A stretch of DNA of 64,000 nt from Paenibacillus sp. Soil522 (lineage in GTDB: Bacteria; Bacillota; Bacilli; Paenibacillales; Paenibacillaceae). This document shows, in pieces, positions 26,901 to 34,398 of this stretch. Location of the stretch: NCBI RefSeq assembly GCF_001428245.1, contig NZ_LMRV01000032.1:289-64288 (forward strand). The letters are read 5' to 3'. The first letter of the stretch is position 1. Every line of letters begins with the position of its first letter. Position numbers and translations under genes: made by a program. Under the pieces are notes generated by a model. It had not been told where the DNA came from. It ran no database searches and was given only the letters and a program-made list of their open reading frames with translations.

Positions 26901-29900
26901 GATTGCAATGGTTGTGCCTGTATTTGTTGCGCTGCCTACTGTTGTGCCGATGCGGTCATCACGCCATAACGCGCCCGGATTGTTTAAGGATACCGGTGCA
27001 GTCAAATTAACCTTTGCACGATAGGAGTCATCTCCAGCACCCTCATCATTTACAGCAGCGACTTTGTAGAAATATACTTTTCCATTTTGAACCGTCGAAT
27101 CTTTATAGTAATTGCCTGTTACTCCTGCTGCAATGACTTGGTACGTACCATTTTCCGTTTCAGAACGCTTAATAGTATAAGACTCCGCTCCGGCGGTCGT
27201 ATTCCATGTAATTCCTGCATATCCGTTACCTGCTAATGCTTTTACGAAATTAACGGTAAACGGCAACGGGTCTATATGGACATCGGACGTTAATTTCAAC
27301 ACCATCGCAGATTTCGGTGGAATCGTTACCTTTCCAGTTTTGGTAACCGGAATTTGTTTCCCCGATACAAGGTCCAATACGGTACTGTTCCCCTTATAAT
27401 CTGCTGGCATTTTCACATCAAAGGATTTTTTATTTCCATATTCGTCGCGGGTTGTATTGAAAACCATGAGATACTTCCCGTACCTTGCCGATAAGAGATC
27501 CGGATAACCGGCATAAGGCGTATCCGCCTCAAAATTATCCCGTTCCGTCTGGCCGACACCAGGTTGATACGTAATCGGTATAATTTCTCCCGCAAGAGCT
27601 TGAGGTGCGTCAGCACCATTCGTTAATTGGTCTTCAAAGAATATCATGTCGATATTATCCATACGCATCCAATAGTCCTGATACTGAAATTTGCTGTCGG
27701 TTGCAATTTGTACGATATTGTCATAGTTGTCGTTAATCACATGAAGTCTGCCGTTGCCGCTATAACCTTTATTAAGCTCGTTCAGGTTAGCGAACATACG
27801 AAGATCGCCATCCCGGATTGAGAGGAACATATTGTCAATGTCAGCCCAGGCAAACTGTTCGTAGTCGGCCGGGTTCACATCAAGCTCCGCTATTTCTTCT
27901 TCCGTATAATAATTGAAATCTGTCTGCGGAAGAACGGCGCCAGCCGCCTCCTGACCGCCGAAGCGGCTAAAATCGGCCCGCTCGTCGGAGACGTATTTAT
28001 AAGTGTCTGCCAGATGGTAATCCTCTGCGCTATTCGTGCCTCTAGTTCCGAAAGTGAAATTGAACAGTTGGTGATCCGCAAGCTGCTGCTGCGCGAAACC
28101 GACCGCTTCCTTCGCATACCGCCAGTACTCGTCCCATTCCGGACCGCTGTACCTTTGCTCGTTATGGACCATCTCCATTTCCAGGGAAGCGTACTGCAGC
28201 GACATTCCAGTTGAAGTTCTCGCGCCATACGCGTAGAAACCTGGCATAGCCGTGTTCCGCTCATCCGTGACTTGTTCCGCTCTCATAATTCGTTTCCCGT
28301 CGTCATCCAAAGACGTGTACCGGACAAACCCGCGGGCATGCATGTTTTTCAATGCCAGCTTCAGGATTTCATCGTTCAATTTCTCATCGCCGGGGTGGTT
28401 TAACGTTTTGTAGAAGTTCTTCAAAAGGTAGTTGGCCGCCTCGCCGTAATTGGCGACATATCCGTTTTCCCTTGTCAGCCCCGCTTCCGTCAGGCCGTTG
28501 TAATGCTCGCCGTACGGCAGCCGCCTGACGACGTTCCCGTTCGCATCCAGCTTGCTCTTCGCGAGTCCCTTTGCAACAATTTGCAAATAATCTTCCGTAA
28601 ATCTAGCCGTCTGGTCATGATAGAACAAGGAATGGTACAAATCCAATTCTTCGCCGTTCGGGCCGACCAGCACTTCTTCTCCGAGGAACGGTTGCCCCCC
28701 TAACGCTTCAAGAAGAATCTTATGGCTGCGCTCTCTGCCTTCATAGAACGGAGAACCGATCATGCGCAGTCCTTCTTGCGCTTCCCATGCGCCTTCATAC
28801 GTATACAACATTTGATTATAGATGTAGGACAGTCTGGAACGGGCAAAGTCGAAATTCGCTTTCAGCACGCGCTCCCACGCTTCACGGCGAGATAATTCAC
28901 CGCCATTCCAGTCTAATCCCGCAAGCGAGTACAGTCCATCGACCGATCCCGTCACAAACGGCTGATCGAGGAATGCGTTGAATGCCGCTTCGCCATAGAC
29001 GGAGTCATCCTTGATGAGCTGTTCGACAATATACAACGCCTCGCCTAATGCGCCGTAATATCCGCCCCAATCGCCTTGATGTCCACCCCATGTCACCAAT
29101 CTTATATTTTTGTAATAATCCTTAACATGATTGTCAATCACTTTAAAAATCCGTCCAAGCGCCGCTTTCTTTGCTTCGGCCGTTTGAGCCGGCGACCAAT
29201 CGTAATGAAGCGCGCTCGCATAAAACCGCAATTCATCCTGATAACGCACAATGGATAATTTGCCGGCTGCGCTGGCATCCACCCGGTTGGAATAATCATT
29301 GAACGTCTTTACCTGACTTTGCGTGTAGCCGTTAATGAGGGCTTGCTTTTCCTCATCCGTCAGATCCTCTCTAAGCATTGAAACAGGATCTTCTGCAATA
29401 TCGCCCTGGGTTTCATCCGATACATCCAAGTGAGCCCCCGTGTGCGTATAGGCGTTGTAATACCCTCTGGATGGCGCGTTCACTTTATCGCCAAAATTTC
29501 CGCTATACGTTCTGACGGTAATTTGTACGGTATCTTGTCCATACGTGCTTACTAACGGAAGCATGGTTGTATTAAAGTAAAACCGCTCCGGCAAACCTTT
29601 GCTAATACCCATATTGATCGGTTGGTAATCTCCAACGCGGCGATAGCCGACTTGCTCGCCATTGATGAATACCATACTTTTGTAGAATGATTCATCGCTT
29701 CCCCAAAACTTCATGGTGAAGTAGTTTTGGGCGGCAGGATCGACTTTCATCGTAAAAGTTAATTCTCCGCCTTGAATTTCCTCTGGCGTACGCGGCAGGG
29801 ATACCCGTGCAGGCTCACCCAATGCGCCGACGATGGGGCTTGTAAATTCACCCGTGAACCGGTGTTGTTGTTCTGACTCTGAATTACCAAACACCATTTT

Positions 29901-30032
29901 ATCGGTATATGCATTAGCCGCTGCAATCGGTTCAGCATGCACGGTCTTTGGTTGCAACGGTAAAGCTGCCGGCAGCATCAGGGCGACACTCAGGCAAACA
30001 GCCAGGACACTTTTGAAATGTTTTATTATCAT
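23991..30032 (-). CDS. giant secreted modular carbohydrate-active protein
   Basis: 2013 residues, exported. Signal peptide 1-33 ending TVHA. Then: a beta-rich N-terminal module (about 45-205); a mostly helical region (215-735) with many conserved-looking Trp, His, Glu (TWGGHQGDWGGYYGALGEAL) that resembles an alpha-toroid of polysaccharide lyases or hydrolases; a beta module (740-915); fibronectin III (920-1012); a LamG/DUF1349-like sandwich (1015-1210); a second fibronectin III (1212-1318); an 85-residue repeat (1323-1408) and its copy (1609-1695) framing a DNRLRE/CBM96-like module (1415-1602); a LamG-3 concanavalin fold (1745-1935); a FIVAR-like helical end (1945-2008). No S-layer homology domain. 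Start chosen for GAGGAG 7 bases ahead of ATG. Substrate unknown; a cre site upstream suggests carbon-catabolite control. Confidence 0.8.
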   Translation of the reverse strand: MIIKHFKSVLAVCLSVALMLPAALPLQPKTVHAEPIAAANAYTDKMVFGNSESEQQHRFTGEFTSPIVGALGEPARVSLPRTPEEIQGGELTFTMKVDPAAQNYFTMKFWGSDESFYKSMVFINGEQVGYRRVGDYQPINMGISKGLPERFYFNTTMLPLVSTYGQDTVQITVRTYSGNFGDKVNAPSRGYYNAYTHTGAHLDVSDETQGDIAEDPVSMLREDLTDEEKQALINGYTQSQVKTFNDYSNRVDASAAGKLSIVRYQDELRFYASALHYDWSPAQTAEAKKAALGRIFKVIDNHVKDYYKNIRLVTWGGHQGDWGGYYGALGEALYIVEQLIKDDSVYGEAAFNAFLDQPFVTGSVDGLYSLAGLDWNGGELSRREAWERVLKANFDFARSRLSYIYNQMLYTYEGAWEAQEGLRMIGSPFYEGRERSHKILLEALGGQPFLGEEVLVGPNGEELDLYHSLFYHDQTARFTEDYLQIVAKGLAKSKLDANGNVVRRLPYGEHYNGLTEAGLTRENGYVANYGEAANYLLKNFYKTLNHPGDEKLNDEILKLALKNMHARGFVRYTSLDDDGKRIMRAEQVTDERNTAMPGFYAYGARTSTGMSLQYASLEMEMVHNEQRYSGPEWDEYWRYAKEAVGFAQQQLADHQLFNFTFGTRGTNSAEDYHLADTYKYVSDERADFSRFGGQEAAGAVLPQTDFNYYTEEEIAELDVNPADYEQFAWADIDNMFLSIRDGDLRMFANLNELNKGYSGNGRLHVINDNYDNIVQIATDSKFQYQDYWMRMDNIDMIFFEDQLTNGADAPQALAGEIIPITYQPGVGQTERDNFEADTPYAGYPDLLSARYGKYLMVFNTTRDEYGNKKSFDVKMPADYKGNSTVLDLVSGKQIPVTKTGKVTIPPKSAMVLKLTSDVHIDPLPFTVNFVKALAGNGYAGITWNTTAGAESYTIKRSETENGTYQVIAAGVTGNYYKDSTVQNGKVYFYKVAAVNDEGAGDDSYRAKVNLTAPVSLNNPGALWRDDRIGTTVGSATNTGTTIAIKGADGTGLGEGDDLNMFDRDINDSLHFVNQVAAGSSSIRAKLDSRSGNASGIMMRDLLQSNTRYIYFGADQDGNLVLQNRTRESRHAFSEEKKSPTNAKLIGLHADDFPYLKLVRDYDSHYIHAYVSRDGADWFMVEKMFTPFPYAIYTGVAAAEQAQFSEVTVEETARGKLYPYIQRVDNGSGISVSWNKPKHAVTFNLYRTYDKDAGLTNPVFKEGTAELAEGSPWTALVSNATALSFVDPEPNFEDSPGYKVVAKYADGTLGEFSDTVYPPAETSQPSVAGITVSNYLEGLADTVKVTGLAAGDVVKVYRTATDLAVLGKTVAESTYATVSIPQIGANSGVLYVSATTPGKMESARTAKSYPGEDGLINLKAEKDATLRFNTTAPGGDTSLVILSNGPDEGAKRFGIVTFNNVPDFEDENIESVSLRMYRNNGRTATLRAQHMEWDNWKEPGAGGTLGAELKSEYFNGSWEAATAFLAGPSASAVVKPENAYTMHAINASWTLDVTEIVKANEGNRATFLLSVPSGEVNPVTKEYISGNSITGQYGPELIVKYKSDNITVPPSETSIKVTNHSEGAADTVEVSGYEAGTVVKVYRTASDTDALGSTVIESTYGTVSIPQIGVGPGTLYVSATARFKLESEKTAKTYVGESASYTRGSYYMYQKEVERIESELNKPEADKEKLAVELEQAKGLLVLVPLSLYSFDGHADNTFGSTHATVNGTPAYVEGKFGQAIDLNGTSSVTLPSAHALSTSDAVTVATWVNWKGGNAWQRIFDFGNNTNQYMFLTPSSGGSNTLRFAIKNGGAEQLVQTAKLPVGEWVHVAVTLGGGTAKLYVGGELKAANSNVTIKPSDFKPGVNYIGKSQWPDPLFNGMIDEFRTYNHVLSAEEIQAAMNNTAKQWIDSSLVNVLLEEAAALNAALYTESSWQAFEAAVAEANALPADAAQETIDNAAAQLRNALESLEQKNV

Positions 30033-30189
30033 GTTGATCTCCTCGTTCCTCAATTGGATTGAACCATATGCGATTTACGAATATGAAGCTGTTAAATCTT
30101 TCAAATGAGTATGTATCGCCCTCCTTGCTTCTTGCCTCGTAAAATGTTTCGAATAAATTGTTAATAGTCACCCACCTTTAGATCATTTT

Positions 30190-30203
30190 TGAAAGCGTTT
30201 ACA
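30190..30203. promoter_or_regulatory. cre site (CcpA binding) upstream of giant gene
   Basis: TGAAAGCGTTTACA fits the Bacillales cre consensus TGNAANCGNWNNCA at every fixed base. It lies 158 bases before the start of the secreted modular protein. A second site near 30343-30356 fits with one mismatch. Inferred CcpA-dependent repression when preferred sugars are present. Confidence 0.7.
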
Positions 30204-30360
30204 ATCATACTTAAAAAATACATCACCTGTAGTTTGAATACAATGCGATTTTTTAAGATATACTGTATGTTTTTAAAGAAAAACGTTTGGAATAGTCAGA
30301 AATAATAAATAAACTTAACGAATACCTACAAATAAAATCAAATTTAGCGTTTGCAAAAAT

Positions 30361-30399
30361 CCCCAAATCAGTCCGACGCAATCAGCAGTTCCTTTTGTG
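30361..30399. repeat. composite copy of two CPBP/PadR-locus fragments
   Basis: 30361-30381 matches 22707-22727 (inside the CPBP gene) at 20 of 21 bases; 30378-30399 matches 23853-23874 (just upstream of padR) at 22 of 22. The two pieces share the four bases GCAA at the join and keep their order, as if a second copy of the locus had lost the 1.1 kb between them. Confidence 0.6.
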
Positions 30400-30448
30400 T
30401 AGAGCACCTTGACATTTTTGTAATTCGAGGACAAGGAGGTAGAGAGAA

Positions 30449-30855
30449 TGGTCGGCCGCGAAGATAGGAAAGAACAGATTATTGATAAAGCCGTGGGGGT
30501 ATTCGCGGAACGGGGCTATCTTGGAACTTGGCGGTTATCACCTCGTGAATGAGATGGAAGCATTGGATGACATTTCACTCTCCGATGTCGCAGAGCATTT
30601 TACGTACAACAAAAGTTATCTCTCCCGCTTTTTTAAGAAGAAAACAGGGTACAACCTGCAGGAGTACATTAATCTCATGAAGATTTCAAAGGCGAAGGAT
30701 TTGCTGACGAGAAGCTCCCAAAGCATTCAATACATGCGGATAAAGTGGGGATTCATGATGAAAAGTATTTTATGAAATTGTTTAAGAAATATGAAAGCAT
30801 GACGCCTACCGAATATCATAAAGCTTTTTACCGCATTCACCTGAACAACCATTGA
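30449..30855 (+). pseudogene. chimeric regulator remnant: TetR start joined to AraC end
   Basis: Begins with a good site (AAGGAGG) and MVGREDRKEQIIDKAVGVFA, the opening of a TetR-type helix-turn-helix, then within 30 codons continues, in another frame, as the DNA-binding end of an AraC/YesN regulator (ISLSDVAEHFTYNKSYLSRF, KKKTGYNLQEYINLMKISKA). A second frameshift near 30738 is needed for DKVGIHDEKYFMKLFKKYES and the end at 30855. Two genes appear to have been joined by a deletion and then decayed. Confidence 0.7.
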
Positions 30856-30982
30856 TGGTATTTTAAAATCTTTTCCCGCCAATCAGCCTGAGTCCGCCTG
30901 CATGGTATTATCCCCGGCCGTTCATACATACGATACAACATACTGCAAATTTGAACGATCCTTCGTGAGGGTAGGTGAATCC

Positions 30983-32443
30983 ATGCCGGATCAGCATGGC
31001 TTCGGATCAGACCATTTCAAATGGATTTTGAACATGATCGATATCGGCGTGCATCTTATCGATCGGGACGGAATCACGTTATTTTATAACGATAAGATGG
31101 CGGAAATCGACGGTTTGAAAAGGGAGCAGGTCATCGGGAAAAAGTTGTTTCACCTCTACCCTTCGCTGACCGACGAAACGAGCACGCTTGTCCATGTCCT
31201 GCAAACGGGCAAAGAAACGGCCGAGAAGGTACAAACCTATGTCAATCTGAAAGGAAAGCGAATCACGACGATTAACCGCTCTTATCCGCTGTTCGATAAC
31301 GGCCGTCAGATCGGCGCTTTGGAGGTCGCAAAGGATATTACGGGCATCGTTCATCTTCATGACCAAATCCTGGACCTCCGTCATCAAATCTATCAATCCC
31401 ATCAAAAGGATAAAAAGCCCGGCGGGTCCGCGCATTATCATTTCAGCGATATCATCGGGACGAGCGAGCAGAGCCTGGATGCGATTTCGATGGCCAAGAA
31501 GGCCGCCCGCACCAATTCGCCCGTCTTGATCTGCGGTCCTACCGGCACCGGCAAGGAATTGTTTGCGCAGAGCATCCATAACGCCGGCATCCGCAAAAAC
31601 CGCCCGTTCATCGCCCAGAATTGTGCGGCCGTTCCAAGCGAGCTGCTGGAAGGTATTATGTTTGGAACCGCCAGAGGCGCTTTCACGGGGGCGATCGATC
31701 GGGCCGGCCTGTTCGAGCAGGCGAACGGAGGCACCCTTTTTTTGGACGAGTTGAACAGTCTGGATTTGTTCCTGCAAGCGAAGCTGCTGCGCGTGCTTCA
31801 GGACGGCATCATGCGCAGAATCGGAGGCGCGTCCGAACAGCAGGCAGACGTCCGGATTATATCCGCCATGAACATCGATCCGAAAGAAGCGCTGGAGAAA
31901 GGAATTTTGCGCCAGGATCTTTTTTATCGGATTAATGTGGTGAATCTATCCCTCCCTCCCTTAAAGGAAAGGAAAGAAGATATCCCGCTCCTTACACAGC
32001 ATTTTATCGAGAAACTGAATCCTGCGTTCGGCATGAAGGTCACCGGCATCCACCCTTTCGTCATGAACCGGTTGGCGGCATATGATTGGCCCGGCAACAT
32101 CCGCGAATTAAGCCATGCCATCGAATCGACCTACAATATGATGGAGCTGGAATGCGAAACGATTGAAGAGCATCATCTTCCCGCCTATTTGAAAAATGCT
32201 CCTGTGCGCAGCCCAGCCGCAGGTTCCCTGGAATGGCGGCAAGAAGCGGCAGAAGATTCTTCGCAAAGTTTATCGGACCGGGTGAAGCAAATCGAACGGG
32301 AAGCGATCGTGATCGCGCTGCAAAATCATAACTATAACATCAGCCTCGCCGCGCAAGCGCTGGGCATGAAACGGCAGGCGCTGCAATACAAGCTGAGCCG
32401 CTACGGCATCGAGAAAAAACCAGACGTCATAAACCGGCCATAA
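30983..32443 (+). CDS. sigma-54-dependent enhancer-binding activator (PAS, AAA+, Fis)
   Basis: 486-residue RocR/NtrC-like activator. PAS sensor about 10-120 (GVHLIDRDGITLFYNDKMAE); AAA+ domain about 155-385 with Walker A GPTGTGKELFAQ, the sigma-54-contacting GAFTGA loop in GTARGAFTGAIDRAG, Walker B GTLFLDELNSLD, and arginine finger region DWPGNIREL; Fis-type helix-turn-helix at the end (NISLAAQALGMKRQALQYKL). GAFTGA is intact, so it can open sigma-54 promoters. It is directly upstream of kamA and within 12 kb of two more sigma-54 promoters and rpoN; inferred activator of all three, sensing lysine or a breakdown product through PAS. Start chosen for AGGGTAGGTG before ATG. Confidence 0.93.
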   Translation: MPDQHGFGSDHFKWILNMIDIGVHLIDRDGITLFYNDKMAEIDGLKREQVIGKKLFHLYPSLTDETSTLVHVLQTGKETAEKVQTYVNLKGKRITTINRSYPLFDNGRQIGALEVAKDITGIVHLHDQILDLRHQIYQSHQKDKKPGGSAHYHFSDIIGTSEQSLDAISMAKKAARTNSPVLICGPTGTGKELFAQSIHNAGIRKNRPFIAQNCAAVPSELLEGIMFGTARGAFTGAIDRAGLFEQANGGTLFLDELNSLDLFLQAKLLRVLQDGIMRRIGGASEQQADVRIISAMNIDPKEALEKGILRQDLFYRINVVNLSLPPLKERKEDIPLLTQHFIEKLNPAFGMKVTGIHPFVMNRLAAYDWPGNIRELSHAIESTYNMMELECETIEEHHLPAYLKNAPVRSPAAGSLEWRQEAAEDSSQSLSDRVKQIEREAIVIALQNHNYNISLAAQALGMKRQALQYKLSRYGIEKKPDVINRP

Positions 32444-32449
32444 AACAGG

Positions 32450-32477
32450 CAGGCTCCGTCCAGAGCCTGTTTTTTTA
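32450..32477 (+). terminator. terminator of activator gene
   Basis: CAGGCTC (32450-32456), loop CGTCCA, GAGCCTG (32463-32469), then eight T. It separates the activator transcript from the sigma-54 promoter of kamA 19 bases later. Confidence 0.85.
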
Positions 32478-32495
32478 TTTTGTCAGCAAGCAGAT

Positions 32496-32511
32496 TGGCA
32501 TCGTTATTGCT
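32496..32511 (+). promoter_or_regulatory. sigma-54 promoter of kamA
   Basis: TGGCAT-N5-TTGCT with the invariant GG (32497-32498) and GC (32509-32510) 12 bases apart, as in the consensus TGGCAC-N5-TTGCW. It lies 45 bases before the kamA start. Requires RpoN, encoded in this window, and an enhancer-binding activator such as the one just upstream. Confidence 0.85.
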
Positions 32512-32555
32512 TATTAAAAGAGGTAATAGAAAATAAGTTGATGGAGGTGCAGCAT

Positions 32556-34019
32556 ATGACAGACAAAAAAGCCGAGACTCCGCTTGTACCTTTGAGCAGT
32601 AACCGGCACTGGAAAGAAGTCGCGCTGTGGAAAGACGTGACGGATGAGCAGTGGAACGATTGGCTTTGGCAGCTGACGCATACGATCCGTACGTTGGACG
32701 ATCTGAAGAAGGTCGTCCAGCTAGCGCCGGATGAAGAAGAAGGCGTCCGTATTTCGACGCAGACGATACCTTTAAATATAACGCCCTACTACGCATCCCT
32801 GATGCATCCCGATGATCCCCGCTGTCCGATCCGGATGCAGTCCGTGCCGATTTCCGCCGAGCTGTTGAAAACGAAATATGATCTGGAAGATCCGCTCTAC
32901 GAGGATGAGGATTCGCCTACGCCGGGCTTAACCCACCGCTATCCGGACCGCGTGCTATTCCTGGTAACCAACCAGTGCTCCATGTACTGCCGATACTGCA
33001 CGCGCCGGCGTTTCTCCGGTCAGGTGGGAATGGGGGTGCCGAAGAAGCAGCTGGACGATGCCATCGCCTATATCCGGAATACGCCGGAGGTTCGCGACGT
33101 GCTGCTGTCCGGCGGAGACGGCTTATTGATCAATGACAACATCCTGGAGTATATATTGAAAAATTTGCGAGCGATTCCCCATGTGGAAATTATCCGGATC
33201 GGTACGCGTGCGCCGGTCGTTTTCCCGCAGCGCATCACGGACAATTTGTGCGCGATACTAAGGAAGTATCATCCGGTCTGGCTCAACACCCACTTCAACC
33301 ATCCGCTGGAAATAACGGCCGAAGCCAAAAAGGCATGCGAAATGCTGGCCGATGCGGGCGTTCCGCTGGGTAATCAGGCGGTCATTCTGGCGGGCATCAA
33401 CGACAGCACGGTCATCATGAAGAAGCTCATGCATGAGATGGTGAAAATCCGCGTACGCCCTTACTATATTTATCAGTGCGACTTGTCCGAAGGAATCGGA
33501 CATTTCCGGGCGCCGGTTTCCAAGGGGCTCGAAATTATTGAATCGCTGCGCGGCCATACCTCCGGATATGCCATACCGACCTTCGTGGTCGACGCTCCCG
33601 GCGGCGGCGGAAAAATCGCGCTGCAGCCCAACTATTTAATCTCGCAAAGCCAGGATAAAGTGATTCTGCGTAATTATGAAGGGGTCATCGTCGGATATCC
33701 CGAGCCTCAAAATTATAAGCCGGGCCGGGCGGACGAATATTACAACGAAATCTACGGTCTATCGAAGCCGGCGGAAAGCACCGGTGTCATCGCCCTCTTG
33801 AAAGACGAAAAATTTAACCTGGTGCCAGAAAATTTGCGCCGGATCGGCCGAAGAAAGCTGTACGAGGAGTCGCCGGAGCATGCCTCCCTTAAGGACCGCC
33901 GCCAGAAGAGGGACGAGATGAAACAGAAGCTAATGAAGGCTGGGGATAAGAAAGAAAAAGAAAAAGAAAAAGAGAAAGAGAAAGTGGACGCGCCGCGCCA
34001 AGACGATCAACCGCAATAA
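32556..34019 (+). CDS. kamA: L-lysine 2,3-aminomutase
   Basis: Radical-SAM, PLP-dependent enzyme converting L-lysine to L-beta-lysine; 487 residues. The iron-sulfur cysteines are in CSMYCRYCTRRRF (C-x3-C-x2-C, near residue 145), followed by DVLLSGGDGLLI and NTHFNHPLEIT; PLP-lysine region YVVDAPGGGGK-like VVDAPGGGGKIALQPNY near 350. The C-terminal end is unusual: a Lys/Glu repeat coded by GAAAAA units. The ATG has GGAGGTG 7 bases upstream; earlier in-frame TTG and ATG codons overlap that site. First step of the lysine route whose other genes lie at 34.4-42.8 kb. Confidence 0.96.
   Translation: MTDKKAETPLVPLSSNRHWKEVALWKDVTDEQWNDWLWQLTHTIRTLDDLKKVVQLAPDEEEGVRISTQTIPLNITPYYASLMHPDDPRCPIRMQSVPISAELLKTKYDLEDPLYEDEDSPTPGLTHRYPDRVLFLVTNQCSMYCRYCTRRRFSGQVGMGVPKKQLDDAIAYIRNTPEVRDVLLSGGDGLLINDNILEYILKNLRAIPHVEIIRIGTRAPVVFPQRITDNLCAILRKYHPVWLNTHFNHPLEITAEAKKACEMLADAGVPLGNQAVILAGINDSTVIMKKLMHEMVKIRVRPYYIYQCDLSEGIGHFRAPVSKGLEIIESLRGHTSGYAIPTFVVDAPGGGGKIALQPNYLISQSQDKVILRNYEGVIVGYPEPQNYKPGRADEYYNEIYGLSKPAESTGVIALLKDEKFNLVPENLRRIGRRKLYEESPEHASLKDRRQKRDEMKQKLMKAGDKKEKEKEKEKEKVDAPRQDDQPQ
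33949..33985 (+). repeat. GAAAAA/GAGAAA simple repeat in the kamA 3' end
   Basis: About six 6-base units encode alternating Lys-Glu near the C-terminus of KamA. Six-base units keep the frame when the copy number changes, so slippage would alter tail length without breaking the gene. Confidence 0.75.
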
Positions 34020-34078
34020 AAATGTAAGGCATCAAGAGAACCGTCTGATATGGAACAAATGGGGCCGTCCCATAAGTT

Positions 34079-34231
34079 ATGAAACTGACTGAGGTGCGGC
34101 CCAACCAGTTTCGTTCCGAGCGAATGAAAGTGGTGCTGGAAAAAGTCTTTACCGCCGTTCTGCAGTTTCTAGCTGAAGAAAACGACGTGAAACGCGATCA
34201 TTACTTTGTCGTGGCTTTCGCTTGCCCATAA
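34079..34231 (+). pseudogene. IS1182-family transposase N-terminal remnant
   Basis: 50 codons: MKLTEVRPNQFRSERMK, then VLEKVFTAVLQFLAEENDVK and RDHYFVV, resembling the part of IS1182-type transposases just before the GTKIEANANRY motif, which is missing. The frame ends in CP and a stop. No terminal repeats could be identified. Non-functional remnant. Confidence 0.55.
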
Positions 34232-34254
34232 TTTGCTCAAGAATTCTGCCATAG

Positions 34255-34315
34255 AATAAATAAAGAAATGGCAGTTCAGGGTTAGTCTCCCTGAACTGCC
34301 ATTTCTTTATTTATT
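34255..34315. terminator. 26-bp bidirectional terminator hairpin
   Basis: A perfect 26-bp inverted repeat (34255-34280 and 34290-34315) with a 9-base loop, G/C-rich at the tip and A/T-rich at the base, so each strand ends in U-rich sequence. It lies between the convergent kamA gene and the yokU-to-aldehyde-dehydrogenase operon and can end both. Confidence 0.85.
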
Positions 34316-34398
34316 GCATCATTTTTGCTCAAAGCGAGCTAAATCTCTAGCGAACTTAACCACTTTTGATCATATAAAATATTCCTTTCATCTTCCGC

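Larger units (their letters stand above)
30033..30448. other. intergenic region between giant gene and decayed regulator
   Basis: 416 bases with no gene. It holds the two cre-like sites and, at 30361-30399, a short composite sequence made of two pieces also present at 22707-22727 and 23853-23874. Confidence 0.5.

Noticed and set aside
32480..32491. Activator half-site TTGTCAGCAAGC directly upstream of the kamA promoter
   Set aside because: It has one extra base relative to TTGCAGCAA and lies too close to the -24 element for a normal enhancer.
33949..33990. Repeat array as a CRISPR
   Set aside because: Six-base units inside a coding region, with no spacers and no cas genes.
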